From Streptomyces mangrovisoli (GTDB lineage: Bacteria > Actinomycetota > Actinomycetes > Streptomycetales > Streptomycetaceae): DNA of 64,000 nucleotides. The stretch spans positions 62,001 to 126,000 of the forward strand of contig NZ_LAVA02000030.1 of NCBI RefSeq assembly GCF_000974985.2, given 5' to 3'. Shown piece after piece: positions 50,451-57,868 of the stretch (its first letter is position 1; every line of letters starts with the position of its first letter). The notes beneath the pieces were generated by a model, which saw only the letters and a list, made by a program, of their open reading frames with translations, was not told the DNA's origin and did no database searches. Both the position numbers and the translations under genes were made by a program.

Positions 50451-51851
50451 ATGGACATGGCGTTGTGGAGTGCGGTCCGGTGCCGCGTCGAGACCTGGCA
50501 GGCGGCGCGCCAGGAGTGGAAGCGGGACATGGAGCGCTTCAAGCAGGCGCAGCGGGCGGCGCGCGGGACGGGCGAGCGGCCCGAGCATCCGGGGCCGCCG
50601 CCCACCGGGTTCTCGCTGCTGCCGTGGCTGCTGATGGGGCTGGGCTCGTTCTCCAACCTGCTCCAGGGCAAGACCCCGAACCCGTGGGTCGGCGGCCTCG
50701 GCCTGCTGGCCTTCAACTCCCTCTACGTCTACGTCACCTTCCGCTCCTTCGACCGCGAGAAGCGCCGGGCCGTCTCCACCCGGGTCGCGCTGCTGCTGAT
50801 GGGCCTGGTCACCACGGGTCTCGCGGTCGCCTACGGCGGCAACTGGCTGATGTTCTTCCTGCTCCTCGGCCTCGCGACCGGCGCCACCCTGCGCGGTCCC
50901 TGGCTGGGCCGCACCGGTGTGCTGCTGGCCGTGTACGCGGGCGTGGTCTGCGCCTTCAAGTCCGGCTCCGACGCCGTGAACATCGCCTACGGCACCTTCC
51001 TGTCGAGCATGGTGACCGCCGCGATCCTCAGCCTGAGCGAGGCGGTGCGCGAGCTGAACGCCGCCCGCGAGGAACTGGCCCGGCGCGCGGTGGAGAAGGA
51101 GCGGATGCGCTTCTCCCGCGATCTGCACGACCTGCTCGGGCACACGCTGTCGGTGATCGTGGTGAAGTCCGAGGCGGCCCGCCGGCTGGCGCCGCGCGAC
51201 ATGGACGCGGCGCTCGGGCAGATCACGGACATCGAGTCGGTGGGCCGGCAGGCGCTGACCGAGATCCGTGAGGCGGTCACCGGCTACCGCGAGGGCAGCC
51301 TCGCCACCGAGCTGACCCGGGCCCGCTCGGCCCTGGCGGCGGCGGGGATGCGGCCGGTGGTGCGGCAGTCGGGCGCCCCGCTCGATCCGCAGGCCGAGGC
51401 GCTGCTCGGCTGGGTGGTCCGCGAGGCCGTCACCAACGTGGTCCGGCACAGCCGCGCGTCGCGCTGCGAGATCACCGTCGCCAGCGCGGCGGAACGGGTA
51501 CGGCTGACCGTCTCCGACGACGGTGAGGGCGGGGGCGGCGTCGGGGGCGCGGCCCCGAGCCGGAGCGAGGGCCGGGGCGAGGGCCGGGGCGAGGGCGAGG
51601 GCCGGAGCGAGGGCCAGGGCGAGGGCACGGGCGAGGGCACGGGCACGGGCACGGCTGCCGCCGGGGCCGGGGCGGGCATCGGCGGGACCGGTCTGAAGGG
51701 GCTGACCGAGCGCCTCGCGGCGGCGGGCGGCTCGCTGCGGGCCGGCCCGTCGCCGCGCGGCGGCTTCACGGTCACCGCGGAGCTCCCGACGGAGCCGACC
51801 CCGGCACGACCGGCTCCGCTGGAACCGGTCGCACGGGGGTCGGCCAGGTGA
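50451..51851 (+). CDS. Sensor histidine kinase (HisKA_3, NarL/DesK-type)
   Basis: A 466-residue membrane kinase: cytoplasmic N-terminus of about 55 residues, five or six membrane helices, a dimerisation helix with the phospho-accepting His in SRDLHDLLGHTLS (near 225) and an HATPase domain with VVREAVTNVVRHS and SDDGEG. Between that D-box and the G-box GIGGTGLKGLTERL lies an insertion of about 40 residues built of GEGRGEGRGEG and GEGTGEGTGT units, not normal for the ATP lid. The likely partner is the regulator at 53942, now separated by an opposite-strand gene. Confidence 0.93.
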   Translation: MDMALWSAVRCRVETWQAARQEWKRDMERFKQAQRAARGTGERPEHPGPPPTGFSLLPWLLMGLGSFSNLLQGKTPNPWVGGLGLLAFNSLYVYVTFRSFDREKRRAVSTRVALLLMGLVTTGLAVAYGGNWLMFFLLLGLATGATLRGPWLGRTGVLLAVYAGVVCAFKSGSDAVNIAYGTFLSSMVTAAILSLSEAVRELNAAREELARRAVEKERMRFSRDLHDLLGHTLSVIVVKSEAARRLAPRDMDAALGQITDIESVGRQALTEIREAVTGYREGSLATELTRARSALAAAGMRPVVRQSGAPLDPQAEALLGWVVREAVTNVVRHSRASRCEITVASAAERVRLTVSDDGEGGGGVGGAAPSRSEGRGEGRGEGEGRSEGQGEGTGEGTGTGTAAAGAGAGIGGTGLKGLTERLAAAGGSLRAGPSPRGGFTVTAELPTEPTPARPAPLEPVARGSAR

Positions 51852-51855
51852 CCTT

Positions 51856-51980
51856 CGGCCCGCGGGCCCACGGGGCACGGACTCACCGGCCCGCGGACCT
51901 ACGGGGTCACCAGCCCAGGGGCTCAACAGCCCACGGGCTCACCGGCCCAGGGCTCGCGGGCTCACGGGCTCACCGGTCTA
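51856..51980. repeat. Degenerate tandem repeat between convergent stop codons
   Basis: About seven drifting units of the form (G/A)GCCCACGGGCTCACC fill the gap between the kinase stop (51849-51851) and the arabinofuranosidase stop (51978-51980), touching both. Confidence 0.75.
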
Positions 51981-53555
51981 CGGCGCCCAGGGTGACGTGA
52001 CCGTCCAGCTCACGTCGTCGGTCCAGGACGTCGCGCTGTCCCAGGCGTTGGAGCCGCCGTCGCTCGCGATGTAGACGTTGTAGTTGTAGTGGCGGATGTA
52101 TTTCGTCGGGTAGTTGTACGACGCGAACGACGTGCCCGTGCCGCTCTTGCCGGTCGTCGGGCAGAACGTGGCGTCGGCTCTGAACTGGGCGGTGCCGTCC
52201 ATGGGTTGTCGGTAGAGCCGGTAGTTGTAGTGGCGCAGATAGTCGCCGGGGTAGTTGCGCGACTCGAAGGAGACGCACGAGCTGCTCGCCAGGCCCTTGC
52301 GGACGATCCAGGTCGCGTCGTTCTTGTCGAGGGACGAACTGCTCGACGTCACCGAGGAGAGGACGGCCGCGTTGGCCTGGTGCCGTATGTAGTCCGTGGT
52401 GCAGCAGGAGGTCGTCGCGGCCAGCGAGATCTCCGACCCGGCGGTCAGTGAGCCGGTGGAGCCGGTCGAGCCGCCGTAGCCGACGGAGACGATGTTCGAC
52501 TGCACGGCGTCGTCGGCGGCGTCGGTGGGGATGCCGGAGGTCATGACACCCTCGAAGAAGGAGCCGATGGAGCCGTTGCTGTTGTCACCACCGGTGCCGA
52601 GGACGATCGCACCCTCCTGATGCATCGGCGAGTAACCGCCGCCGTTGACGGTGGGCTCGCCCCCGGAATACGTGGTGGTAAGTCCACCGGATTGCGCATT
52701 GCCGTATTTCAGCGCGAAATGGTCCTGGCCGTTGTTCTTCAGCAGTGCGGTCACGAACGGCAGCGCGCCGGTCCCGGTGTTCGAGGAGTTCTTGCTGTAT
52801 CCGGAATCCGACTGGAACAGCCCGTTCTCCAGGTCGGCCTGGACCCAGGGGCCGGAGCCGTAGCAGGGCGAGAACCAGCACTCGGTGCCGAAGTTGATCG
52901 CGTCCATGTGCCCGTTGCCGGTGTCCTTGTTGTTCGTCTCGGCGTTGCCGTAGTCGAAGCAGCAGGAGCCGTTGACGTGGGTGCCGGAGGTCACCATGTA
53001 CATCCCCTCGGCGCCGCCGTTCGTGGCCACGCCCGAGGTGGCGTTGTTGCGGTAGCCCATGCCGGCCGAGATCTCCAGGCCGTAGACCTGGTGGCCGCCC
53101 ACGGTCACCGGCAGCGCGTCCGCCGGGGCGCCGACGTCCGCGGCACCGGCCCCGCCCGCGCCCTCGATCGTGAGGTCGTTGTGGCGCGCGGACTGGTCGT
53201 AGATCTTGGTGATGATGCAGGTGGTGCCGGAACAGAAGGAGTCCTGGGCCGCGGCGTTGGCATAGCCGCCGGTCGCCAGCAGTCCGATGTTCGTGGTCGC
53301 GCTGTCCGAGGCGCGCTGCACCTGGTAGAGCGAGCCGCTGTACGACGAGTACAGCGCCCTGACCAGGCTGTGCGCGGCCACGCAGGGGGTACCCGCGGAG
53401 GCGTAGACGTCACAGGGCAGCGAACTGGCGGCGGCCGCCTGCGGGGCGCCGACGCCCAGCGAGAGGCCGACGGCCAGCGCGGCGGCGGCCACAAGGGCCC
53501 AGAGCGGCCGGAGCCGTTGGAGCGGTCGGAGCAGTGGGAGCGGTCTGGAGAACAC
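51978..53555 (-). CDS. abfB: Secreted alpha-L-arabinofuranosidase B (GH54 with CBM42)
   Basis: A 525-residue extracellular enzyme. A long Arg-containing signal peptide (1-43, ending AAAAS) precedes a GH54 catalytic domain (about 45-365). Residues expected for the nucleophile and acid/base are in NFGTECWFSP (Glu) and GTGGDNSNGSIGSFFEG (Asp); the vicinal cysteines SCCFDYGN match the sugar-binding disulphide. A C-terminal arabinose-binding CBM42 (about 375-525) has repeats SFESRNYPGDYLRHYNYRLY and SYNYPTKYIRHYNYNVYI. It releases arabinose from arabinan or arabinoxylan. GTG 53555 has AAGAGG upstream. It lies between a kinase and a regulator gene on the other strand. Confidence 0.95.
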   Translation of the reverse strand: MFSRPLPLLRPLQRLRPLWALVAAAALAVGLSLGVGAPQAAAASSLPCDVYASAGTPCVAAHSLVRALYSSYSGSLYQVQRASDSATTNIGLLATGGYANAAAQDSFCSGTTCIITKIYDQSARHNDLTIEGAGGAGAADVGAPADALPVTVGGHQVYGLEISAGMGYRNNATSGVATNGGAEGMYMVTSGTHVNGSCCFDYGNAETNNKDTGNGHMDAINFGTECWFSPCYGSGPWVQADLENGLFQSDSGYSKNSSNTGTGALPFVTALLKNNGQDHFALKYGNAQSGGLTTTYSGGEPTVNGGGYSPMHQEGAIVLGTGGDNSNGSIGSFFEGVMTSGIPTDAADDAVQSNIVSVGYGGSTGSTGSLTAGSEISLAATTSCCTTDYIRHQANAAVLSSVTSSSSSLDKNDATWIVRKGLASSSCVSFESRNYPGDYLRHYNYRLYRQPMDGTAQFRADATFCPTTGKSGTGTSFASYNYPTKYIRHYNYNVYIASDGGSNAWDSATSWTDDVSWTVTSPWAP

Positions 53556-53614
53556 GGCGCACCTCTTCCGTTCCTGGTGGGGCAGTGCGGGTGGGGCGGT
53601 GCACCGGCACGTAC

Positions 53615-53684
53615 GAAATACCGGACGCCGTTCGACCGAAATACCGAACCTCTCCTGTCATCCGATTCAGCCAAAATACCGAAC
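53615..53684 (-). promoter_or_regulatory. Three direct repeats of AAATACCGAAC upstream of abfB
   Basis: Copies GAAATACCGGAC (53615-53626), GAAATACCGAAC (53638-53649) and AAAATACCGAAC (53673-53684) lie 60-130 bp upstream of the abfB start in an A/T-richer stretch. They may be sites for an arabinose-responsive regulator. The rest of the gap 53556-53941, toward the regulator gene, shows no gene. Confidence 0.6.
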
Positions 53685-53941
53685 GCGCCGAAAACGTGCC
53701 GGAATTGAATGGACCGCGGAAAACACGAACGCGATCCTCCGAATGCAGAGGCGATTGTTTTCCGCGTGGCGGAGGCCGTCAAGAGTCGCGGACGGGAATG
53801 GCGCAGAGTTTCCTTCTCCGCCGCGGCCGACGCCGCGCACAGCGACCTCGGCCCGCGCCCCGGCCCCGGCCCCTGTCCCCCGCCCGGCCGCTCGGGCCTC
53901 TGCCGGGTCTCTGCCGGGACTTCTGTGCCTACTCTTGACCC

Positions 53942-54583
53942 GTGAACGAGATGCCCGGCGAACACCGCTCCGCGAAGTGCGTCCGAGTTCTGCTCGCCGA
54001 GGATCAGGGCATGATGCGCGGCGCGCTCGCCCTGTTGCTCAATCTGGAGCCGGACATCGAGGTCGTCGCCCAGGTCTCCCGGGGCGACGCCATCGTGGAC
54101 GCGGCCCTCCTCCAACGGCCCGACGTGGCGCTGCTGGACATCGAACTGCCGGGCATGAGCGGTCTGGACGCGGCCGCCGCGCTGCGCGAACAGGCCCCCG
54201 ACTGCCGGGTGCTGATCCTCACCACGTTCGGCCGGCCCGGCTATCTGCGCCGGGCGATGGAGGCGGGCGCCGCGGGCTTCCTGGTCAAGGACGGCCCGGT
54301 GGAGGAACTGGCGGACGCCGTACGGCGCGTGCTCACCGGCGAGACGGTGATCGACCCGGCGCTGGCCGCGGCGGCGCTCAGCGCGGGGCCGAACCCGCTG
54401 ACGGCCCGCGAGTGCGATGTGCTGAAGGCGTCGGTGGACGGGGCCACCGTCGCCGACATCGCGGCCGAGCTGCACCTGTCCGAGTCGACCGTGCGCAACT
54501 ACCTGTCGTCGGCGATCGGCAAGACCGGTACCCGCAACCGGATGGAGGCCATGCGCGAGGCCCGGCAGCAGGGCTGGCTGTGA
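53942..54583 (+). CDS. NarL/LuxR-type response regulator
   Basis: A 213-residue regulator: receiver domain (about 12-125) with acidic pocket in LLAEDQ, phospho-accepting Asp in ALLDIELPG (near 65), Lys in LVKDGP; C-terminal LuxR helix-turn-helix (about 148-205, LTARECDVLKASVDGATVADIAAELHLSESTVRNYLSSAIGKTG). It resembles DesR-type regulators that pair with HisKA_3 kinases such as the one at 50451. GTG 53942 is the start; ATG 53951 is also in frame. Confidence 0.94.
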   Translation: MNEMPGEHRSAKCVRVLLAEDQGMMRGALALLLNLEPDIEVVAQVSRGDAIVDAALLQRPDVALLDIELPGMSGLDAAAALREQAPDCRVLILTTFGRPGYLRRAMEAGAAGFLVKDGPVEELADAVRRVLTGETVIDPALAAAALSAGPNPLTARECDVLKASVDGATVADIAAELHLSESTVRNYLSSAIGKTGTRNRMEAMREARQQGWL

Positions 54584-54620
54584 CCGCCCCCGCCGCCGGG
54601 CGCCGCGTCGTGGCCCGCCG

Positions 54621-55412
54621 TCAGCCGATCACCTTCGCGCTCTTGTAGTACGTGTTCTCCGAGGCCAGGCACACGAACCACTTCGTCCGGAACCCGGTGA
54701 CCGTCCGGGGCACCACCACGGTGCTGGTGCCGTCGTGCCAGGTGCACTCGACCTTCGGGGCGGTCCCGGCGACCTGACCGACCACCAGTCGCGGCAGGTC
54801 CTTCTGGCCGTCCGCGAAGGGCAGGGAGGCGACCTCCATGTCGGTGCCCGTCAGGTCTCCGGGCGAGGCGTCCGTGCCGAACATGAGCACCTTCTCGGGA
54901 TGCCCCTGCCAGTCGCGGACGACGAAGTGCGAGGTCTTCCCGATCAGCTCGGAGGCGTTGCCGTAAGTCCCGACCCGGTCGGCGTCCTTGCCGTAGATCG
55001 CGGGGCGAAGGCCCAGCAGCGCCATCGCGGCCACCTGCCGGGTCGCCTCGGCCTTGGTGCGCGGCGCTCCCCACACCTCGATCGTCACCTTCCACCGTTG
55101 GCCCAGCTCGGTCCCGGCGCCGATCTGGGTCCGCAGCGGCGTGTACACGTGACGCTCGTCCGGCGTGGTCGGCGCCGACGCGGTCGACGCGGCCGCCGCG
55201 TGTCCGTTCCCGGTGGCGCCGCCCGGCAGTCCGGTCACCGCCAGCGTGCCGCCGGCCGAGACCGCGAGCACCAGGGTCGTGGCCGTCGCGACCGCCCAGC
55301 GGCGGGCCTTGCGCCGGCGTCCGCCGCGCAGCACGGACTGCACGGGGGCCGTACCGATCTCGACCTCGTCCGCGGCGTCCGCGAGGAGGAGGCTGATGTC
55401 CGTCTGCGTCAT
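54621..55412 (-). CDS. Membrane-anchored protein coupled to an ECF sigma factor
   Basis: A 263-residue protein: cytoplasmic N-terminus of 38 residues (SLLLADAADEVEIGTAPVQSVLRGGRRRKARR), one membrane helix (WAVATATTLVLAVSAGGTLAV), and an external domain with two Cys (VECTWHD, FVCLASE). This topology and its place 29 bp after the sigma gene suggest an anti-sigma-like or sensor role, although no zinc anti-sigma motif is seen. ATG 55412 has AGAGGAA; a GTG at 55445 overlaps the sigma stop and is the alternative start. Confidence 0.8.
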   Translation of the reverse strand: MTQTDISLLLADAADEVEIGTAPVQSVLRGGRRRKARRWAVATATTLVLAVSAGGTLAVTGLPGGATGNGHAAAASTASAPTTPDERHVYTPLRTQIGAGTELGQRWKVTIEVWGAPRTKAEATRQVAAMALLGLRPAIYGKDADRVGTYGNASELIGKTSHFVVRDWQGHPEKVLMFGTDASPGDLTGTDMEVASLPFADGQKDLPRLVVGQVAGTAPKVECTWHDGTSTVVVPRTVTGFRTKWFVCLASENTYYKSAKVIG

Positions 55413-55441
55413 CTCGTGGTTCCTCTCCCGGTCCTCGCCCC

Positions 55442-55981
55442 TCACAGCCGCCTCCCGTGGGTCACCGTCTCGGCCAGGCCCGGTATGGCGCGGAGCTTCG
55501 CGATCCCCTTGGCGGCGTTGCTCTTGACGGCGCCGACCGAGCAGCCCATGGCCTCGGCCGTCTGCGTCTCGGTCAGGTCCTCCCAGTACCGCAGGACCAC
55601 CGCCTCCCGCTGGCGCGGGGGCAGTTGGGCGAGCGCCGCGAGCAGGGCGCCGCGGTCGTCGGCCTGGGAGATGCGGTCGCCGGTGTCGGCGACCTCGGGC
55701 ACCAGGCCCGAGTCGTCCCTCGGTGCCAGGAACTCCTTGAGCCGCCTGCGGTGCCTGCGGGCGTGTGCGTTGATCATCATCCGGCGTACGTACGCGTCCG
55801 ATTCGTCCGCCGCGGCGATCTTGCGCCAGGCCACGTAGACCTGTTCGAGTGTCGACTGGACCAGGTCCTCCGCGGCGTGCTGCTCCCCCGTGAGGAGAAA
55901 TGCCGTGCGCAGCAGCCGTGGCCAGCGGCCGACGACGAAGCTCTGGAACTCCATGTCCCGAGCCTTCTTCCGTTCCCCCAT
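55442..55981 (-). CDS. SigE-family ECF RNA polymerase sigma factor
   Basis: A 179-residue ECF sigma factor. Region 2 (about 12-80) includes FLLTGEQHAAEDLVQSTLEQVYVAW; region 4 (about 115-170) includes LPPRQREAVVLRYWEDLTETQTAEAMGCSVGAVKSNAAKGIAKLR. It belongs to the streptomycete 'SigE family' subgroup (SACE-type), which usually lacks a classical anti-sigma factor. AAGGAGG seven bases before ATG 55981 decides the start. It is followed by the membrane protein at 54621-55412. Confidence 0.94.
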   Translation of the reverse strand: MGERKKARDMEFQSFVVGRWPRLLRTAFLLTGEQHAAEDLVQSTLEQVYVAWRKIAAADESDAYVRRMMINAHARRHRRRLKEFLAPRDDSGLVPEVADTGDRISQADDRGALLAALAQLPPRQREAVVLRYWEDLTETQTAEAMGCSVGAVKSNAAKGIAKLRAIPGLAETVTHGRRL

Positions 55982-56060
55982 GGGCACCTCCTTGATGTCA
56001 AAAGGAGTCCATGAGGCCCCCGGACCGTTGCCTCGTCTCGCGCACATCTTCGAAGGACCT

Positions 56061-56195
56061 GCGCCACCTCCGCCAGAGCTGCGCCGCCTCCGCCAGACTC
56101 GCGCCACCTCCGGCAGACCCGCGCCACCTTCGTCCGCGCGAGACCCACGCCGCCTCCGTCCGCGCGAGACCTACGTCGCCTTCGTCCGCGCGCCC
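56061..56195. repeat. 20- and 26-bp tandem repeats reaching into the MFS 3' end
   Basis: Three 20-bp units GCGCCxCCTCCGxCAGAxxC (56061-56120) pass into 26-bp units xCGCCxCCTxCGTCCGCGCGAGACCx (56121-56146, 56147-56172, 56173-56195). The MFS stop codon (56171-56173) sits at a unit junction, and its final codons (RTKAT) are repeat sequence. Confidence 0.85.
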
Positions 56196-57607
56196 TTCCC
56201 CGGCAGCCACACCCACATCATCACCGCGCCCGCGAGCAGCACCGCCGTGCTGGTGCGGAAGGCCAGCGCGTAGCCGTCCGTCAGTCCCTGCGGGGTGTCG
56301 TGGCCCGCGGTCCGGGCCGCAGCGAGGGTCGACATGACGGCGAGCCCCAGCGAACCGCCCATCGTGCGGGAGGTGTTGACGAGTCCGGAGACCAGTCCGG
56401 CCTCCTCCGGCGCGGCGCCCGAGGTGGCCAGGGCCGCGAGCGGGGTGGCGGCGAGGCCCGCGCCCAGCATCATCAGCACGCCCGGGACCATGATCCCGGT
56501 GGCGTAGGAGCTGTCGGCGGTCATGGTGGACTGCCAGGCGAACCCGGCGGCCGCCACCAGCGTGCCCAGCACGGCCACGGTGCGCGCGCCCGCGGCCGGC
56601 ATCAGGCGCGGGGCCAGCTTGGAGCCGAGGACGACCGCGAGGGAGCTCGGCACCAGCGCGAGGCCGGCGTCCAGCGGTGAGTAGCCGAGCACGTTCTGGG
56701 CGTAGAGCGTCATGAAGTACCACATGCAGAACATCGCCGAGCCCGACACCAGCATGGCCGCGTCGGCCGCCGCGACGGAGCGGACCTTCAGCAGCCGCAG
56801 CGGCATCAGCGGGACGGCCGTACGGGACTCGACGAGCACGAACAGGCCGATCAGCGTGAGCCCGGCGGCGAGCGGCAGCAGGGTGGCCGACGACGTCCAG
56901 CCCTCGGCCTCGGTCTGCGAGATGCCGTAGGCGAGCGTGGCGAGTCCGGCCGTCACCAGCAGCGCGCCCGGCAGGTCGAGGCGGCGCCGCTCCCCGGCCC
57001 GGCTCTCGGTCAGCCAGGCCGCGGAGCCGAGCAGCACCACCGCGCCGACCGGCACGTTGATGAGCAGCACCCAGCGCCAGGACAGCGAGTCGACGAGGAC
57101 CCCGCCGACCAGGCCGCCCGCCGCGCCGCCGCCGGCGCCGACGGCGGTCCAGGTGGCGATGGCGCGGGCGCGGGCGGCGCCCTCCGGCACGGCCGCGGTG
57201 AGCAGGGTCAGGGTCGAGGGGGCGAGGACGGCGGCGCCGAGTCCCTGCACCGCCCGCGCGCCGAGCAGCTGCGGGCCCTCCTGGGCGAGGCCGCCGGCGA
57301 CCGAGGCCAGCGTGAACAGGCCGAGGCCCACGAGGAACATCCGCTTGCGGCCGTAGAGGTCGCCGGCGCGGCCGCCGAGCAGCATGAATCCGGCGAAGGC
57401 GATGGCGTAGGCGTTGACCACCCACTGGAGCCCCGACGCGCTCAGCCCGAGGTCGGCGCGCATCGACGGCAGTGCCACGTTCACCACCGACACGTCGAGG
57501 ACGACCAGGAACTGGCCGGCGCAGGCGAGCGCCACCACCAGCCAGGTCGGGGGTGCGGTGCGGCGGGAGACGGCGGCGGCGTCGTCGGTTCTCAGCATGG
57601 GCGTCAT
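56171..57607 (-). CDS. DHA2-family (EmrB/QacA) drug-resistance MFS transporter
   Basis: A 478-residue exporter with 14 predicted helices. Signatures are DVSVVNVALPSMRADLGLS in helix 1, GGRAGDLYGRKRMF in loop 2/3 and WRWVLLINVPVG typical of DHA2. It would pump hydrophobic drugs or a self-made metabolite. ATG 57607 (MTPMLRTDD) is chosen; the ribosome site is weak and ATG 57599 is also possible. Its 3' end is made of a tandem repeat unit. Confidence 0.93.
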   Translation of the reverse strand: MTPMLRTDDAAAVSRRTAPPTWLVVALACAGQFLVVLDVSVVNVALPSMRADLGLSASGLQWVVNAYAIAFAGFMLLGGRAGDLYGRKRMFLVGLGLFTLASVAGGLAQEGPQLLGARAVQGLGAAVLAPSTLTLLTAAVPEGAARARAIATWTAVGAGGGAAGGLVGGVLVDSLSWRWVLLINVPVGAVVLLGSAAWLTESRAGERRRLDLPGALLVTAGLATLAYGISQTEAEGWTSSATLLPLAAGLTLIGLFVLVESRTAVPLMPLRLLKVRSVAAADAAMLVSGSAMFCMWYFMTLYAQNVLGYSPLDAGLALVPSSLAVVLGSKLAPRLMPAAGARTVAVLGTLVAAAGFAWQSTMTADSSYATGIMVPGVLMMLGAGLAATPLAALATSGAAPEEAGLVSGLVNTSRTMGGSLGLAVMSTLAAARTAGHDTPQGLTDGYALAFRTSTAVLLAGAVMMWVWLPGKGARTKAT

Positions 57608-57760
57608 GGTCTCAACCGGGGTGCGCCCCTTGCATCGGGATTTCGTCCCGGACCGGCCCGGGACGCCCGACCTAGGTCCGGGTGGCTCCCGCCGTGGCAG
57701 ACGGGGTCCGGGTCCGCGGCCGACCCCCAACAGAAGGTAAAGAAATTATCAGTACACCGA

Positions 57761-57806
57761 AGCAACGGAATAGTTGCTCATGCATACGTCGTTCGTCATG
57801 CATGTA
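57761..57806 (+). promoter_or_regulatory. Operator-like palindromes upstream of the fused MFS gene
   Basis: A perfect inverted repeat AGCAAC-GGAATA-GTTGCT (57761-57778) adjoins two TCATGCAT copies whose ATGCAT cores are exactly 18 bp apart (57780-57785, 57798-57803). The arrangement fits a MarR- or TetR-type repressor, but no such gene lies beside it. Confidence 0.6.
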
Positions 57807-57868
57807 TCCGCGTACGTCCGCTTCGTACGCGCCTCGAACTTCCCTCACCGGCCTGGAGGCCCCACCCC

